Of a stretch of 64,000 nucleotides of DNA, positions 48,393 through 58,146 are shown piece by piece (within the stretch, counting starts at the first letter, position 1; each line of letters begins with the position of its first letter). The translations under genes and the position numbers were made by a program. The stretch is from Microcoleus vaginatus WJT46-NPBG5 (GTDB lineage Bacteria > Cyanobacteriota > Cyanobacteriia > Cyanobacteriales > Oscillatoriaceae): the NCBI GenBank assembly GCA_019359355.1, contig JAHHHM010000017.1:1-64000 (forward strand). Direction: 5' to 3'. Under the pieces are notes generated by a model. The model had not been told where the DNA came from. It made no database searches and saw only the letters and a program-made list of their open reading frames with translations.

Positions 48393-50268
48393 GAACTCTG
48401 TCTCCTATCTTGATTTAGTTGGATCTGCATTCAAATTGTGCATCTGAGCCAGTTGAAGCTACTGGAGCTGCCGTAATGGCTCGCTATAAACAACAGCAAC
48501 AACATCGGCTTTCGTTGCTCTTAAATGTTGAGTGTTACACACTTCCTGTAACTTTACACCAACATCTCAACAATTTGAGAAAACTTTACAGTTTTTTGAC
48601 ACTTTCTTTTTCCGGTTCGGAATTAGAAATTTCGAGAGGAATGTCGCTGCTTTTGTCACTTGACATAAAGCATCTTATCCCTCAAGACGGTGCCAATTGC
48701 CTTTCTATCCTCCCTCCATTAAGGAGTTTGGAAATCTTGGAAATCATCCCTTCGTCTTGATACTAATTCACTCGCCTTTCCGTTTCTTCCTGACTCCTAA
48801 CTTATGCTTAGAGCGTAATAGCAAAAGCGCTTGTACTGACTCCAGCATTTTGTAGGTGGCCTGGGTGAGTTAACGTGCGATTGCTCGTTTGTTGTCCCAC
48901 TTTAACGGATAAGGGTCATCGTGTCTCAGACCAACTCTTTAAGACTTTACCAAGTTTTATGAGAAATTGGAAAACTTTGGTAAATCCTTTTTTTCGGGCT
49001 GTTGCCTGCGCTCCATACCCTTCAGGTTATTTTTATACAACGCCCTTGCGCCATTTATTATTAAAATTTGTTAAGAAATTTTATCTTTAACCTTTATTTA
49101 ACTTTAGCTCTACAGGCATAAGTAATTATGCCCATTCAGATTGAAGGCGGATCTTAACCTTGACTGTAACTAGATAAGTAATTATGCCCATTTAGATTGA
49201 AGGCGGGATCTCGTGACTCGTGAGCTATTCTTTGCGTGTGTGCCAATTTCAGCGTACTTTTCCTCAAGCCGAATAGGCAGATGGGGAAGTTATCTAGTGT
49301 TCGCGTCGTTACAGTCTAAGCACTTCAAGATTCCATGACGCGAGATTTTTCAACGCAATCAAGCACAGTTCGGTTTGTCTGCCGGCAACTCGGCACCGGC
49401 TGTCTCCGTTCGGGAACGCCAAATCGGCCAAATTTACAAGGATTTGCAGTTGCATTGTTACAAAAACAAGATATCCAACTGGCAACGGGGTTTACTGTAG
49501 AGGAAAAACAACAGATGGCCAGTGTTAATTGTTCCTATGTTCATAAATTAAGAAATTCTGCCACAGGGATGTAATGCTGCCGGCTTTCCTGTAACTTAGA
49601 GATTAAGAATGTTTTGGCTTGCCGCCCTACTCGTAAAAGTTGAAGCTGTAAGTGTCCTGTGGAAACCCAATGGAAAATGTCTGGAAGTAAGAGCCGGTGA
49701 AAAAGTAACCTGATCAGTTTTTCAGCGTGGTAATTTAAGCTTAAAATTCAGATCGCCATTATTGTCGAAAACGTTCTTTTTTAAAGACAGTTAAGGGTGG
49801 TACTTTAAGATTAAATATCAAGATTAATTTTGGTATTGTAGATTTTAACTGAGCTAAGGTATTGGATTCAATGATAGCCTAGCAATCAGTGCCTATTTAA
49901 TTCAAGCTTCACTTAACATAATTTCCAAAGCTATAACAATTAGCTGTGATTGATTAATGATCATCACCCTGGAAAGCTTGGTGTGCCGGCACCTTCCCCA
50001 AAAGAAATCTGGCAACTGATTAGCAATTGCATTGATAGCATTGGCAGAAATCATTACTGACGATAGCGCCACAGATAGACTTGTCGGTAAAAAAATCGTC
50101 AAAAATTCTCATCTTGCTAAAAGCGTTAATATCCATAACATTAACGAGCAAGATGCCGGCACTACAAGTTTTTTATGTTCTCTGCTTAGTCACAATTCAA
50201 ATAGAATTGCTCTATATGGCAGGATTTCCCAGGTTCTAGATCATGATGATTAAGTATTGCTATTTATT
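48393..50268. other. 1.9-kb non-coding region upstream of the cpc operon
   Basis: No credible gene in 1876 bases. The part next to cpcB must hold its promoter and leader, though no pair could be assigned with confidence. A near-perfect direct repeat lies at 49118-49154 and 49174-49211. Short open frames (49335-49574, 49902-50102) lack ribosome sites and recognisable protein patterns. Confidence 0.5.
49118..49211. repeat. Direct repeat upstream of cpc operon, 37-38 bp, 56-bp period
   Basis: Copies at 49118-49154 and 49174-49211 both read ATAAGTAATTATGCCCATT, then C or T, then AGATTGAAGGCGG, a single-G indel and ATCT. The first copy also begins with a GGCATAA-GTAA-TTATGCC dyad. Confidence 0.8.
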
Positions 50269-50979
50269 TCAGCTAGATGAACCGCCGAGTCCCTTTGTAG
50301 CTGGGTTTGTTAACTCCGAAATTAACCGGCAGCACTCATCAACCGGCAGCCGCTGTGCCATTGCCGCTACTAAAGCTTCGTAAGCTGATTGATGAGATTC
50401 AATTAAAGATTTCGCTTGCAAAGATGCCCAACGCTCTTTTAACTGTCCCTGTTGGGGAAGCCGCAGTTGAGTCAACACCGCTCTAACTTTTTGTCTGTCT
50501 TCAGATCCTCCCTCAGCACTGCCATAGATCAGGGTTTCAGCCGCAATTCCCGCCATCCAGACGGTGCAGTAGCGATCTAGCAGCTGAGTGGAAAGACGCC
50601 CTTGCTGTAGTTCCAACGCCAATTCTCGATCATCAAACCGCACGCCGCCTTGGGCTGAGTGTCCCTGCCTGAAGGCTTCCCAGGCATTGAGCGCATAACC
50701 GGCAACGGGAATATCCAAGAGGTAAGCAACTAAAAAATGACCGGCTTCGTGACGAACAATGCGTTCACGATGCTCACCAGAGGCACCTGCCAGCCAATCT
50801 ACCAGCAGTGTACCGCCTTGCCCTTGCCAGCTGAGGGTATCCAAAGTAGCGAGTCCTAACAGGCAAAAAGTCGCGATCGCCGGCACTGCGGGGGAGAGAT
50901 TAAATATTGGCCCTAACAAGCTGGAAAGTGTCAGGGTAAAAATTGTTATGGCAATGAGATTGAGGGAAATCTTACTCAT
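50269..50979 (-). CDS. M41-like membrane zinc peptidase without AAA domain
   Basis: 236 residues. Two membrane helices (about 5-27 and 30-50) precede a peptidase-like region with the zinc motif HEAGH in RIVRHEAGHFLVAYLLDIPV and a later AGIAAETLIYGSAEGGSEDR, which parallels FtsH. The AAA+ ATPase module of FtsH is missing. Cyanobacteria and plastids carry such stand-alone FtsH-peptidase homologues, usually called ATP-dependent Zn protease; activity is unproven. Confidence 0.82.
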   Translation of the reverse strand: MSKISLNLIAITIFTLTLSSLLGPIFNLSPAVPAIATFCLLGLATLDTLSWQGQGGTLLVDWLAGASGEHRERIVRHEAGHFLVAYLLDIPVAGYALNAWEAFRQGHSAQGGVRFDDRELALELQQGRLSTQLLDRYCTVWMAGIAAETLIYGSAEGGSEDRQKVRAVLTQLRLPQQGQLKERWASLQAKSLIESHQSAYEALVAAMAQRLPVDECCRLISELTNPATKGLGGSSS

Positions 50980-51158
50980 TATTTATTAGTGGGTAGGAGC
51001 CGAGTTGCAAACCGGCCCGTACAGCGATGGTAAAAATCAGTTAATTGTTAACTATTGTTAACGACTAACCTCACAATTCGCAACCTTGCGACAACTGATC
51101 TCTGTACGGACAGCTTGATTAAACTCCGCTCTCCCGCTGAATCGCTAAGCCGTCCCAA

Positions 51159-51989
51159 CTATTTCGCGCCCTGCCCTTTATAAAAGGTTTCCAAGCTATC
51201 GGAGTCGCCGACAAAGCGCCAGTGCCAAGGCTCATAACTGACACCTTGGGGATTATCCTTGGGAAATGACAGCTCAAAGCTATAGCGAGGGGCGTTCGCC
51301 GAAAGCCACTTGAAAGCTTCCGTGTTTTCAAATTCGGGATTGACGTTCGTTGCCGGCACAGCGGCATCTCCGATATCAAGGGCATAGCCAGTGTGATGCT
51401 CACTATAGCCCGGAGGCGCACTAACTTCCGCCCGTTTGGTTGCCACTTGTGCCCGTTCCGCTTTCACCTCAAAAAACAAGTGCTGTTGGTCATCAATCGT
51501 GCGAAAGCCGGAAATCGGCACCAAGCTGATGCCCTCTGCCTGAGCAGCTGCCTGCATCGCTAGAAATGCTTCTGCTGCGGCTTTACGCATCTTGATGCTG
51601 CCATCGGGCGCAACCGGCTTGAGTTCTGCTGCCGGCGCTTCCTCATAGCGCTTGTGTCCTAAAAGAGTTTCTTGCTCCTCAACACTACTCGTCGCGCCGG
51701 CAGTGGGTTGGGGCGGCACAGACTCACTTGCCGGGGCACTTGGGGCGGTTTGTGCCAATTGCCGCGACGCCATTGATTGTGTTTCTACTAAAGCAAACCC
51801 TACACCGGCAACGAGCGTAACTCCCAATCCCACCAGTCCTGCAATCAGCCACCCCCGCGAAAACCGAGACTGAGGTTTTTGCTCAGGAGTATCCCGGAAA
51901 GCAACAGGAATATCGTCGATAGGGGGTACTGAGTTGTGCAAGGGTTTTCCAGACGAACCAGCCTTATTCAAGGGAGCCACTCTCCGCAC
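51159..51989 (-). CDS. D-alanyl-D-alanine carboxypeptidase, M15 (VanY) family
   Basis: 276 residues. A cytoplasmic lead and membrane anchor (about 47-68, LIAGLVGLGVTLVAGVGFAL), a proline/serine-rich linker and an M15 peptidase domain with ISGFRTIDDQQHLFF, zinc ligands in GYSEHHTGYALDIGD and the catalytic/zinc EPWHWR. It would trim the terminal D-Ala of peptidoglycan stems in the periplasm. A GTG start was taken; another GTG lies three codons later. No van resistance genes accompany it. Confidence 0.9.
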   Translation of the reverse strand: MRRVAPLNKAGSSGKPLHNSVPPIDDIPVAFRDTPEQKPQSRFSRGWLIAGLVGLGVTLVAGVGFALVETQSMASRQLAQTAPSAPASESVPPQPTAGATSSVEEQETLLGHKRYEEAPAAELKPVAPDGSIKMRKAAAEAFLAMQAAAQAEGISLVPISGFRTIDDQQHLFFEVKAERAQVATKRAEVSAPPGYSEHHTGYALDIGDAAVPATNVNPEFENTEAFKWLSANAPRYSFELSFPKDNPQGVSYEPWHWRFVGDSDSLETFYKGQGAK

Positions 51990-52403
51990 TCAATCCAACA
52001 CTCAATCATTGTATATGCAGACCTATTTATCAACATCTACGGCAACTGAATCGTGTTGGGCGTCCACGCTATCCTTTACACGCTCAGTGGCGAGTTGCCC
52101 GTAAATCTTTGCCGAGCCAATCCCAGTTTTTCCAACTTAACCGCATCTAATTTGCTTATTTACTCAAAATATAGGCATCCCTTTAAATGATTTTTTTTAG
52201 GATAGCCGAGAATTTTATATTAAAATATAGCGGTTCTCAATACTATGAAACACCGTAAAGCCAAAAGGCATTGGGGGGGCTTCCCCCCAAACCCCCCATT
52301 GGTGGACGGGTGCGTCCACCAAACCCCCTCCACAAGGGTTTATCGGCTGTGCCTAATGGATCTAAGAATTACTAAGTTATGCAAGTTAAAGTATAAATAA
52401 AAA
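51990..52403. other. Non-coding stretch with a double GC-rich hairpin
   Basis: 414 bases without a gene. Two consecutive stem-loops lie at 52271-52290 (TTGGGGGG / CCCCCCAA) and 52300-52321 (TGGTGGAC / GTCCACCA). The remainder is AT-rich. Confidence 0.55.
52271..52321. repeat. Double hairpin of G/C runs
   Basis: Arms TTGGGGGG-CCCCCCAA with a 4-base loop, then TGGTGGAC-GTCCACCA with a 6-base loop, separated by ACCCCCCAT. The compact tandem structure suggests a mobile repeat or structured RNA. Confidence 0.6.
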
Positions 52404-53348
52404 ATGATTTCCAGCCTAGGAATTCAGCTACTAAATCTGTATTTTAAGTTAGCCGGTGGAGTTGTGCTGGGATTGGTTTTAGGCTGGAAACTGCCAGAAG
52501 TCGCGCCGGCATATTTGGGCAAATTTCTATTCTGGATTGGCGTGCCGGTGGGCATTGTGGCATTTCTGCGCGGGGCGGATTTATCTGGCTCAATTTGGAT
52601 CGCGCCGGCAGCCGCATGGGCGGCAATTATTCTGGGGGCAGGATTAGCGTGGGCTTGGATCGAGATAGAAAGCAAGCGCAACCCTTCCGGCTTAATGTCT
52701 TCAAAACCGGCACAAGGTACTTTTTTGCTAACGGCAATGGTGGGAAACACCGGCTACTTAGGCTATCCAGTCATCCTGGCATTAGTGGGAGATAAATACT
52801 TCGCTTGGGCGCTTTTCTACGATATGTTAGGCACCCTATTCGGCGCTTACGGATTGGGAGTAGTTCTGGCCGCTCGCTTTGGCATCGGCACTCAAAATTC
52901 CTGGCAATTAGCCCTTGTCATGCTGCAAAATCCTGCCCTGTGGGCGTTTGGTTTTGGCTTAATTGTCCGAAACGTGGCGCTGCCGGTGCTAGCGGAAGAA
53001 ATATTGCAAGCATTTGCCTGGATTTTCCTAGGTTTAGCCCTCGTACACATTGGGATGCGGCTAAGCCGGCTGTCTTCTTGGGGAAGCTTGCAGCCGGCAT
53101 CGATCAGCCTGGGAATTAAAATGCTCGTTGTACCTTTAGTGCTGGGTGCCGGTTTACCCTATCTGGGCATTACCGGCCCTCCGCATCTGGCTATCGTGCT
53201 GCAAATGGCCATGCCGCCGGCGTTTGCCACCCTGGTGCTTGCAGAAGCTTACAATCTCGACCGCGATTTAGCGGTAACTGCCGTGGCAGCGGGATCGGTT
53301 GGCTTTTTGCTGATCTTGCCGGTGTGGTTATGGATTTTTGGCGTTTAG
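52404..53348 (+). CDS. AEC (auxin efflux carrier) family transporter
   Basis: 314 residues, nearly all hydrophobic, with about ten membrane helices. Typical AEC features: an N-terminal GVVLGLVLGWKLPEVAP, the unwound NTGYLGYPVILALVGD and a C-terminal AMPPAFATLVLAEAYNLDRD with VAAGSVGFLLILPVWLW. Bacterial members export or exchange small organic acids; substrate unknown. Its stop overlaps that of the convergent phosphoribosyltransferase gene by three bases. Confidence 0.9.
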   Translation: MISSLGIQLLNLYFKLAGGVVLGLVLGWKLPEVAPAYLGKFLFWIGVPVGIVAFLRGADLSGSIWIAPAAAWAAIILGAGLAWAWIEIESKRNPSGLMSSKPAQGTFLLTAMVGNTGYLGYPVILALVGDKYFAWALFYDMLGTLFGAYGLGVVLAARFGIGTQNSWQLALVMLQNPALWAFGFGLIVRNVALPVLAEEILQAFAWIFLGLALVHIGMRLSRLSSWGSLQPASISLGIKMLVVPLVLGAGLPYLGITGPPHLAIVLQMAMPPAFATLVLAEAYNLDRDLAVTAVAAGSVGFLLILPVWLWIFGV

Positions 53349-53890
53349 CAATTTTCTCGTTCCCAGGCAATTTCCTGAGAAGAAGCATAAGTGGCAGCAA
53401 GTTCAGCCGGCGTCATTTGTTCGTAGGGTTCAAAAGGCTGGTGAATCCAGGGATTGTCTGGCAAGTAATCGACATAGTAATCGGGCGCAATAATGGAAGA
53501 GGCTTTGTACCAGAGAACAGCGGTGCGAATTTCTTCGATATCCGCCCCATAATGAGACGATAGCCAGTTAAGTGTCTGCTGGAGCGAGATGCCGGAATCT
53601 GCCAAGTCATCCACTAAGAGAATATGACTGCCAAGCTTGCCGGTGGTCATTGTCAGATGGGTTGAGAAAGAAATTTCCCCACGAACTTGACCACCGGCAC
53701 CCCCATAAGAAGAAACCGATAAAATCGCCAAGGGCAGGTTGTAAATCCGCGAGAGGGTATCTCCCACGCGCAACCCCCCTCTAGCAATGCAGACAATTTG
53801 GTTGAACTGCCAATGGGACAGGTAAATTTTGGCAGCGAGTCGCTCAATTTTTTGATGGTACTCAGACCAGGAAATATAAAGATCAGGCAT
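53345..53890 (-). CDS. Phosphoribosyltransferase family protein
   Basis: 181 residues from the ATG at 53890 (MPDLYISWSEYHQKIERLAA). The fold is PRTase type I: IVCIARGGLRVGDTLS and the PRPP loop HILLVDDLADSGISLQQTLN. Similar proteins are annotated as hypoxanthine/xanthine-type PRTases, but the substrate is not determined. The open frame extends 35 codons further upstream with a hydrophobic sequence that looks non-native. Tail-to-tail overlap with the AEC carrier gene. Confidence 0.85.
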   Translation of the reverse strand: MPDLYISWSEYHQKIERLAAKIYLSHWQFNQIVCIARGGLRVGDTLSRIYNLPLAILSVSSYGGAGGQVRGEISFSTHLTMTTGKLGSHILLVDDLADSGISLQQTLNWLSSHYGADIEEIRTAVLWYKASSIIAPDYYVDYLPDNPWIHQPFEPYEQMTPAELAATYASSQEIAWERENC

Positions 53891-54053
53891 AGATAGCATG
53901 ATGAACGCAGGGATCAGCAGAATAATACAACTGCCGGCAGATGCGAAATGTTGCGCCGCGACATAAGGCACAATAACAGAGCGATGAAACGCCATTCTTC
54001 ATCACAGATGCTTGGCAACCGCAAGGGCTGATTTTACTTCGTTGCAAACTGAC

Positions 54054-55511
54054 ATGACTAACACTTCCCCTTCTGCTGATTCCCCTATTTCACCTGAGTC
54101 TGAAAAGCTCAACTTTAGCACCAAACTGGCCTACGGGGCAGGGGATATGGGGACGGCAATTACAGCAATGCTTTTGATTTCTTTTTTGTCACCCTTCCTC
54201 ACTGATGTAGCCGGGTTAGCCCCCGGCTTAGCCGGCAAAACCCAGCTGGTTGGTAAGGTTTGGGATGCCGTCAATGACCCGCTGGTGGGCGTGTTGAGTG
54301 ATCGGACTCAAAGCCGCTGGGGACGGCGGTATCCCTGGATGATTTGGGGGGCAGTCCCGTTTGGATTCTTCTTTTTCTTGCAGTGGGTTGTCCCCCGCTT
54401 TAGCGATACCGAAAGTATTAATCAGTGGGCACTGTTTTTTTACTACACTGTTATCTCAATTTTATTTAACACGTTCTACACCGTTGTCAATTTACCTTAC
54501 ACCGCTCTCACTCCCGAACTCACCCAAGATTACAACGAACGCACCAGTCTCAACAGCTTTCGATTTACCTTTTCCATTGGCGGCAGCATTCTATCTTTAT
54601 TGCTGGCTTTAGTGATTGCACAGCTCATTCCTAATGACCGAGGGCAGCAGTTTTTGGTATTAGGAGGGATTTGTGCAGTTTTCTCTGTACTGCCTTTATA
54701 TTGGTGTGTTTGGGGAACGCGTAAACGTGCCGCAGCCGTTGCCGCAAAACACCCGGAAACCGAGCAACCTGTCTCTATGCCGGTGTTACAACAACTGAAG
54801 CTGATTTTGAGCAACCGGCCTTTTTTGTTTGTGGTGGGAATTTATTTGTTTTCTTGGTTAGCTGTGCAGGTGACGGCTGGAATCATTCCCTACTTTGTGG
54901 GAAGTTTAATGCGCCTGGGGCAGACGGAAATTAATTTAGTCCTGTTGCTGGTACAGGGAACGGCTTTGAGTATGCTGTTTGTTTGGGGTGCGATCAGCAA
55001 GCGTGTGGGCAAAAAAGCGGTTTACTTTATGGGGATGAGTGTCTGGATTTTGGCACAGGCAGGATTATTTTTCTTGCAACCCGGTCAAGTCGGGCTAATG
55101 TACTTTCTAGCAGCGATGGCCGGCTTAGGTGTGTCCACCGCTTATCTGATTCCCTGGTCGATGCTTCCCGATGTGATTGAACTGGATGAACTGAGAACGG
55201 GACAGCGTCGTGAGGGCATTTTTTATAGCTTTATGGTGTTTCTGCAAAAAATTTGTTTAGGACTTGCGGTGTGGTTGATGTTAGAAAGTCTAGGTTGGGC
55301 CGGCTATATTAAACCCACTGCTGCCATCCCGCTGCCCGATCAATCGGATGCGGTAGATATGGTGATTCGCATTGCGATTGGCCCTTTGCCAACACTGGCT
55401 TTGCTTGCCGGTTTGGTACTGGCTTATTTTTATCCGATTACCCGTGAAGTCCACGCTGAAATTTTACTGCAACTTCAGGAACGCCGAGCGGAACGAGGAA
55501 CTAGGGACTAG
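54054..55511 (+). CDS. MFS transporter, glycoside-pentoside-hexuronide (GPH) type
   Basis: 485 residues with about twelve membrane helices. The N-terminal block LAYGAGDMGTAITAMLLISF, VGKVWDAVNDPLVGVLSDRT and SRWGRRYPWMIWGAVPFG is characteristic of GPH cation symporters for sugars (MelB relatives). The central loop RKRAAAVAAKHPETEQP is typical. Substrate unknown. The ATG at 54054 was preferred to a TTG 14 codons upstream; neither has a strong ribosome site. No sugar-metabolism gene is adjacent. Confidence 0.9.
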   Translation: MTNTSPSADSPISPESEKLNFSTKLAYGAGDMGTAITAMLLISFLSPFLTDVAGLAPGLAGKTQLVGKVWDAVNDPLVGVLSDRTQSRWGRRYPWMIWGAVPFGFFFFLQWVVPRFSDTESINQWALFFYYTVISILFNTFYTVVNLPYTALTPELTQDYNERTSLNSFRFTFSIGGSILSLLLALVIAQLIPNDRGQQFLVLGGICAVFSVLPLYWCVWGTRKRAAAVAAKHPETEQPVSMPVLQQLKLILSNRPFLFVVGIYLFSWLAVQVTAGIIPYFVGSLMRLGQTEINLVLLLVQGTALSMLFVWGAISKRVGKKAVYFMGMSVWILAQAGLFFLQPGQVGLMYFLAAMAGLGVSTAYLIPWSMLPDVIELDELRTGQRREGIFYSFMVFLQKICLGLAVWLMLESLGWAGYIKPTAAIPLPDQSDAVDMVIRIAIGPLPTLALLAGLVLAYFYPITREVHAEILLQLQERRAERGTRD

Positions 55512-55552
55512 GGAGAGGAGAGTTGCAATTTCCCGCACTTTACACGCAGTTT

Positions 55553-57958
55553 TCAGGGTTCATTCTTCTCTTTTAAATAGGTGGGTAGGGCAACTGTGAA
55601 GGCTGTCCAACCGGCATCACTTTCAACCTGAATGCTGCCGCCTAACTGTTCGACAAGTTTGTAAACCAAAGCTAGCCCTAAGCCGGTGCCGCCTTGTTGC
55701 CAGGGATCGGCGTTGGGAACTCGGTAGAACTTTTCAAAGATGCGGGGCAGTTCAGCTTTAGGAATTTCCGCTTGATTAACGATGGTGAACAGGCAAACAG
55801 GGGGGGCGGATGAAGGGTTAGGAGTCAGAGATTCTCCTCCTCCCTCTGAGTAGCGGACGCTTAGCGCTATCTTGCCACCGGCGCTTGTGTATTTGCAGGC
55901 ATTGTTGAGCAGTTCTGTTATAATCCGCCCTAAACTGATGGCATCTGAAATAAAGGGGGGGAGTTCAGGCGGATAGTCAACCTCTAAAATCTGTTGCCGG
56001 TGGGAGATCCTGCAATTAAAAGGTGCCAGAATAGTCGGCAACCACTGCGGTAGGTTCACAGCAGTTGTGTGTAACCCGTAGGCGTCCGCTTCTAGCCTTT
56101 GCAAATCCAGTAAATCTTCGATCAGCTCATTTTCTCGGTCGCACTCGTTTCGCAAAATCTTTAAATAGCGCTCGCGCCGGTCTGGATCGTCTGCCGCTTG
56201 CAGCAGGTGAATCGCCATTTTCATGTTAGCGATGGGCGAGCGCAATTCGTGAGAAACGGTACTTAAAAAGTCATCTTTGAGTCGATTAAGTTTGGCGAGT
56301 TCTTCCACTTGTGCGCGGGAGGCTTGATAAAGTCGGGCTTGACGAATGGCGATGGCGCACTGATTAGCGACTTGTTGCACTAAGAGAATTTCTCTCGTGC
56401 CCAGAACGGTGCCAATTCGGTTAAATACTGCTAAGTGAGCGATCACTCCTTGGTCATCGGATGATATGGGACACAGCAGTTTTACCGGCAAATGTTTGCA
56501 TAGTTCGGGTGCGCTAAGATCCCCTTGTTCAGAAGATTGATAGTATTCTCCGCGCAGCAGCCGGCTAAAGGCATTAGGGGCGTCTGCCATCTTAATCGCA
56601 CAGCCCAAAGCCGAGCCGAACTGAGGCGGGGTGGCTTCATAGCAAATGGTTGCTTGTGTACGTTCAAGGTTATAAAGAGCGGCGCAGCAGTAATCTGTTT
56701 TCAGGATGCTGTGAAGTGCGACAACAGCGGTTTGCAAAATCTGAGCTTCATCGAAGCTATCGCGAATTTCATTGGTGATGTGCTGAATGCCGGCAGCAAA
56801 CTCGAGTGCTTTTTTCAGATGGCTAGTACGTTTTTGAACTTGATGTTCTAACTCGTTGCTGACGACAATGCTAGCTTTAAAATAAGTGGGCGATTCGTAA
56901 TAGCTTGCTATGGAATGACTGTTATAAGTGCTGAGTGAAGCTACTGCACTTTTCTTGTGTAGATTGAAGTTTAAAAAAGAATTGTGGTGTTTCGATTCGG
57001 GCGCGAAGTCCAGAAAGCTGCTGTTTTTGTCTAACTGAAACATTAAATCTGGTAATGCTTGCGGCAAGGCTGTATTTTTTGTTTCCCTCTGCAATCGGGT
57101 TTCTTGCGCTTGCTTTTGCTCTGTGATCTCTTCACACAACATGAGTACGATCAAGTTTCCCTCATTTCCTGGCACAGCGCGAGCCACTTGTCGCACCCAC
57201 AACAAGCTGCCGTCTTTTCGTACTTGGCGAACTTCTCGGCGCGATACGGCTGCCGGCTGCTGCAAACAAGCGATCAGGTGCTGCTGCACTGCGGGTTTGT
57301 CGTCTTCGTAAACAACTTTCAGGAAAGATTGCCCGACTAATTCTTCTGGAGGATAAGCTAATTGTTCGGCTCCAAAAGCGTTGACGGAAAGCACGGTTCC
57401 GCCGGCATCTATAGTGAAATAGATGGAGGGATTTTCTTCATACAAGGCTCGGTATCGCTCTTCACTTTTTCGCAGTGCTTCTTCAACTCGGTTACGCTCA
57501 GTGGCATCGGCGTAAATTCCGACAAAGCCGATCAAGTTGCCGGCGCTATCTCGCAGCACTGCATCGCTCACTTCTGCGACAAATTGGCTGCCGTCTTTAC
57601 GCTGAGCAACAAACTCTCGCTGCGCTGAACCTGTGCTTTTAACTGCGCTGAGGGTTGCTTCGGCTTGCTGGTGGTTCACTTGCGCTGCGAGCGTGTCGTT
57701 AATACTTTTGCCCATAACTTCTTCAGCCTGCCATTGATAAAGCGTTTGCGCGTAACAGTTCCAATAAATTATCTGGCTGTGTTTGTCTGTAGCGATGATG
57801 GCATGACAAACTTGGTCTAACAGGGATGCTAGGAATAGAATTTGCTCTTGCGCCTGCCGGTGGTTCGCTTCTAAAGTATTAAAAAGTTGTTGCAGCCCTT
57901 CAAAGGCGGCTTCGTCTCTGTAGTATTCACGCAGGCGCTGAGCGCGTTCAAGTTTCAT
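55553..57958 (-). CDS. PAS-PAS-GAF sensor histidine kinase
   Basis: 801 residues, soluble. A first PAS domain (about 45-160, HAIIATDKHSQIIYWNCYAQ), a second (about 165-285, SIYFTIDAGGTVLSVNAFGA) with PAC segments, a linker, a GAF domain (about 395-550, DYCCAALYNLERTQATICYE), then HisKA with phosphoacceptor His in DDFLSTVSHELRSPIANMKM and HATPase motifs NNACKYTSAGGK and GGTGLGLALVYKLVEQLGG. The cysteines in DYCC are not at a recognised bilin site. No response regulator adjoins. A 15-residue insertion (GESLTPNPSSAPP) lies in the ATPase. Confidence 0.92.
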   Translation of the reverse strand: MKLERAQRLREYYRDEAAFEGLQQLFNTLEANHRQAQEQILFLASLLDQVCHAIIATDKHSQIIYWNCYAQTLYQWQAEEVMGKSINDTLAAQVNHQQAEATLSAVKSTGSAQREFVAQRKDGSQFVAEVSDAVLRDSAGNLIGFVGIYADATERNRVEEALRKSEERYRALYEENPSIYFTIDAGGTVLSVNAFGAEQLAYPPEELVGQSFLKVVYEDDKPAVQQHLIACLQQPAAVSRREVRQVRKDGSLLWVRQVARAVPGNEGNLIVLMLCEEITEQKQAQETRLQRETKNTALPQALPDLMFQLDKNSSFLDFAPESKHHNSFLNFNLHKKSAVASLSTYNSHSIASYYESPTYFKASIVVSNELEHQVQKRTSHLKKALEFAAGIQHITNEIRDSFDEAQILQTAVVALHSILKTDYCCAALYNLERTQATICYEATPPQFGSALGCAIKMADAPNAFSRLLRGEYYQSSEQGDLSAPELCKHLPVKLLCPISSDDQGVIAHLAVFNRIGTVLGTREILLVQQVANQCAIAIRQARLYQASRAQVEELAKLNRLKDDFLSTVSHELRSPIANMKMAIHLLQAADDPDRRERYLKILRNECDRENELIEDLLDLQRLEADAYGLHTTAVNLPQWLPTILAPFNCRISHRQQILEVDYPPELPPFISDAISLGRIITELLNNACKYTSAGGKIALSVRYSEGGGESLTPNPSSAPPVCLFTIVNQAEIPKAELPRIFEKFYRVPNADPWQQGGTGLGLALVYKLVEQLGGSIQVESDAGWTAFTVALPTYLKEKNEP

Positions 57959-58146
57959 ACGTCACAATTCAGGAATCTAGTTCATTTAAACTTTTGCGAG
58001 GGTAAATTTTTCAGTATTTGATTTTGATATAGTTAAGCTTTAATGACTGTTAGTTTATGATTATAAGGGAAAAATCCTAAGAATTTATAAAATTTTGTGG
58101 GTGTTTTGTTTTGCTAAGTTAAAATTTATACTCTAAAATCGGCAAA

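Noticed and set aside
49335-49574. 79-residue ORF in the cpc upstream region
   Set aside because: No ribosome site, mixed composition and no recognisable pattern; treated as chance.
51159-51989. Vancomycin-resistance VanY
   Set aside because: The M15 peptidase is of a common housekeeping cell-wall type with no vanH, vanA or vanX nearby.
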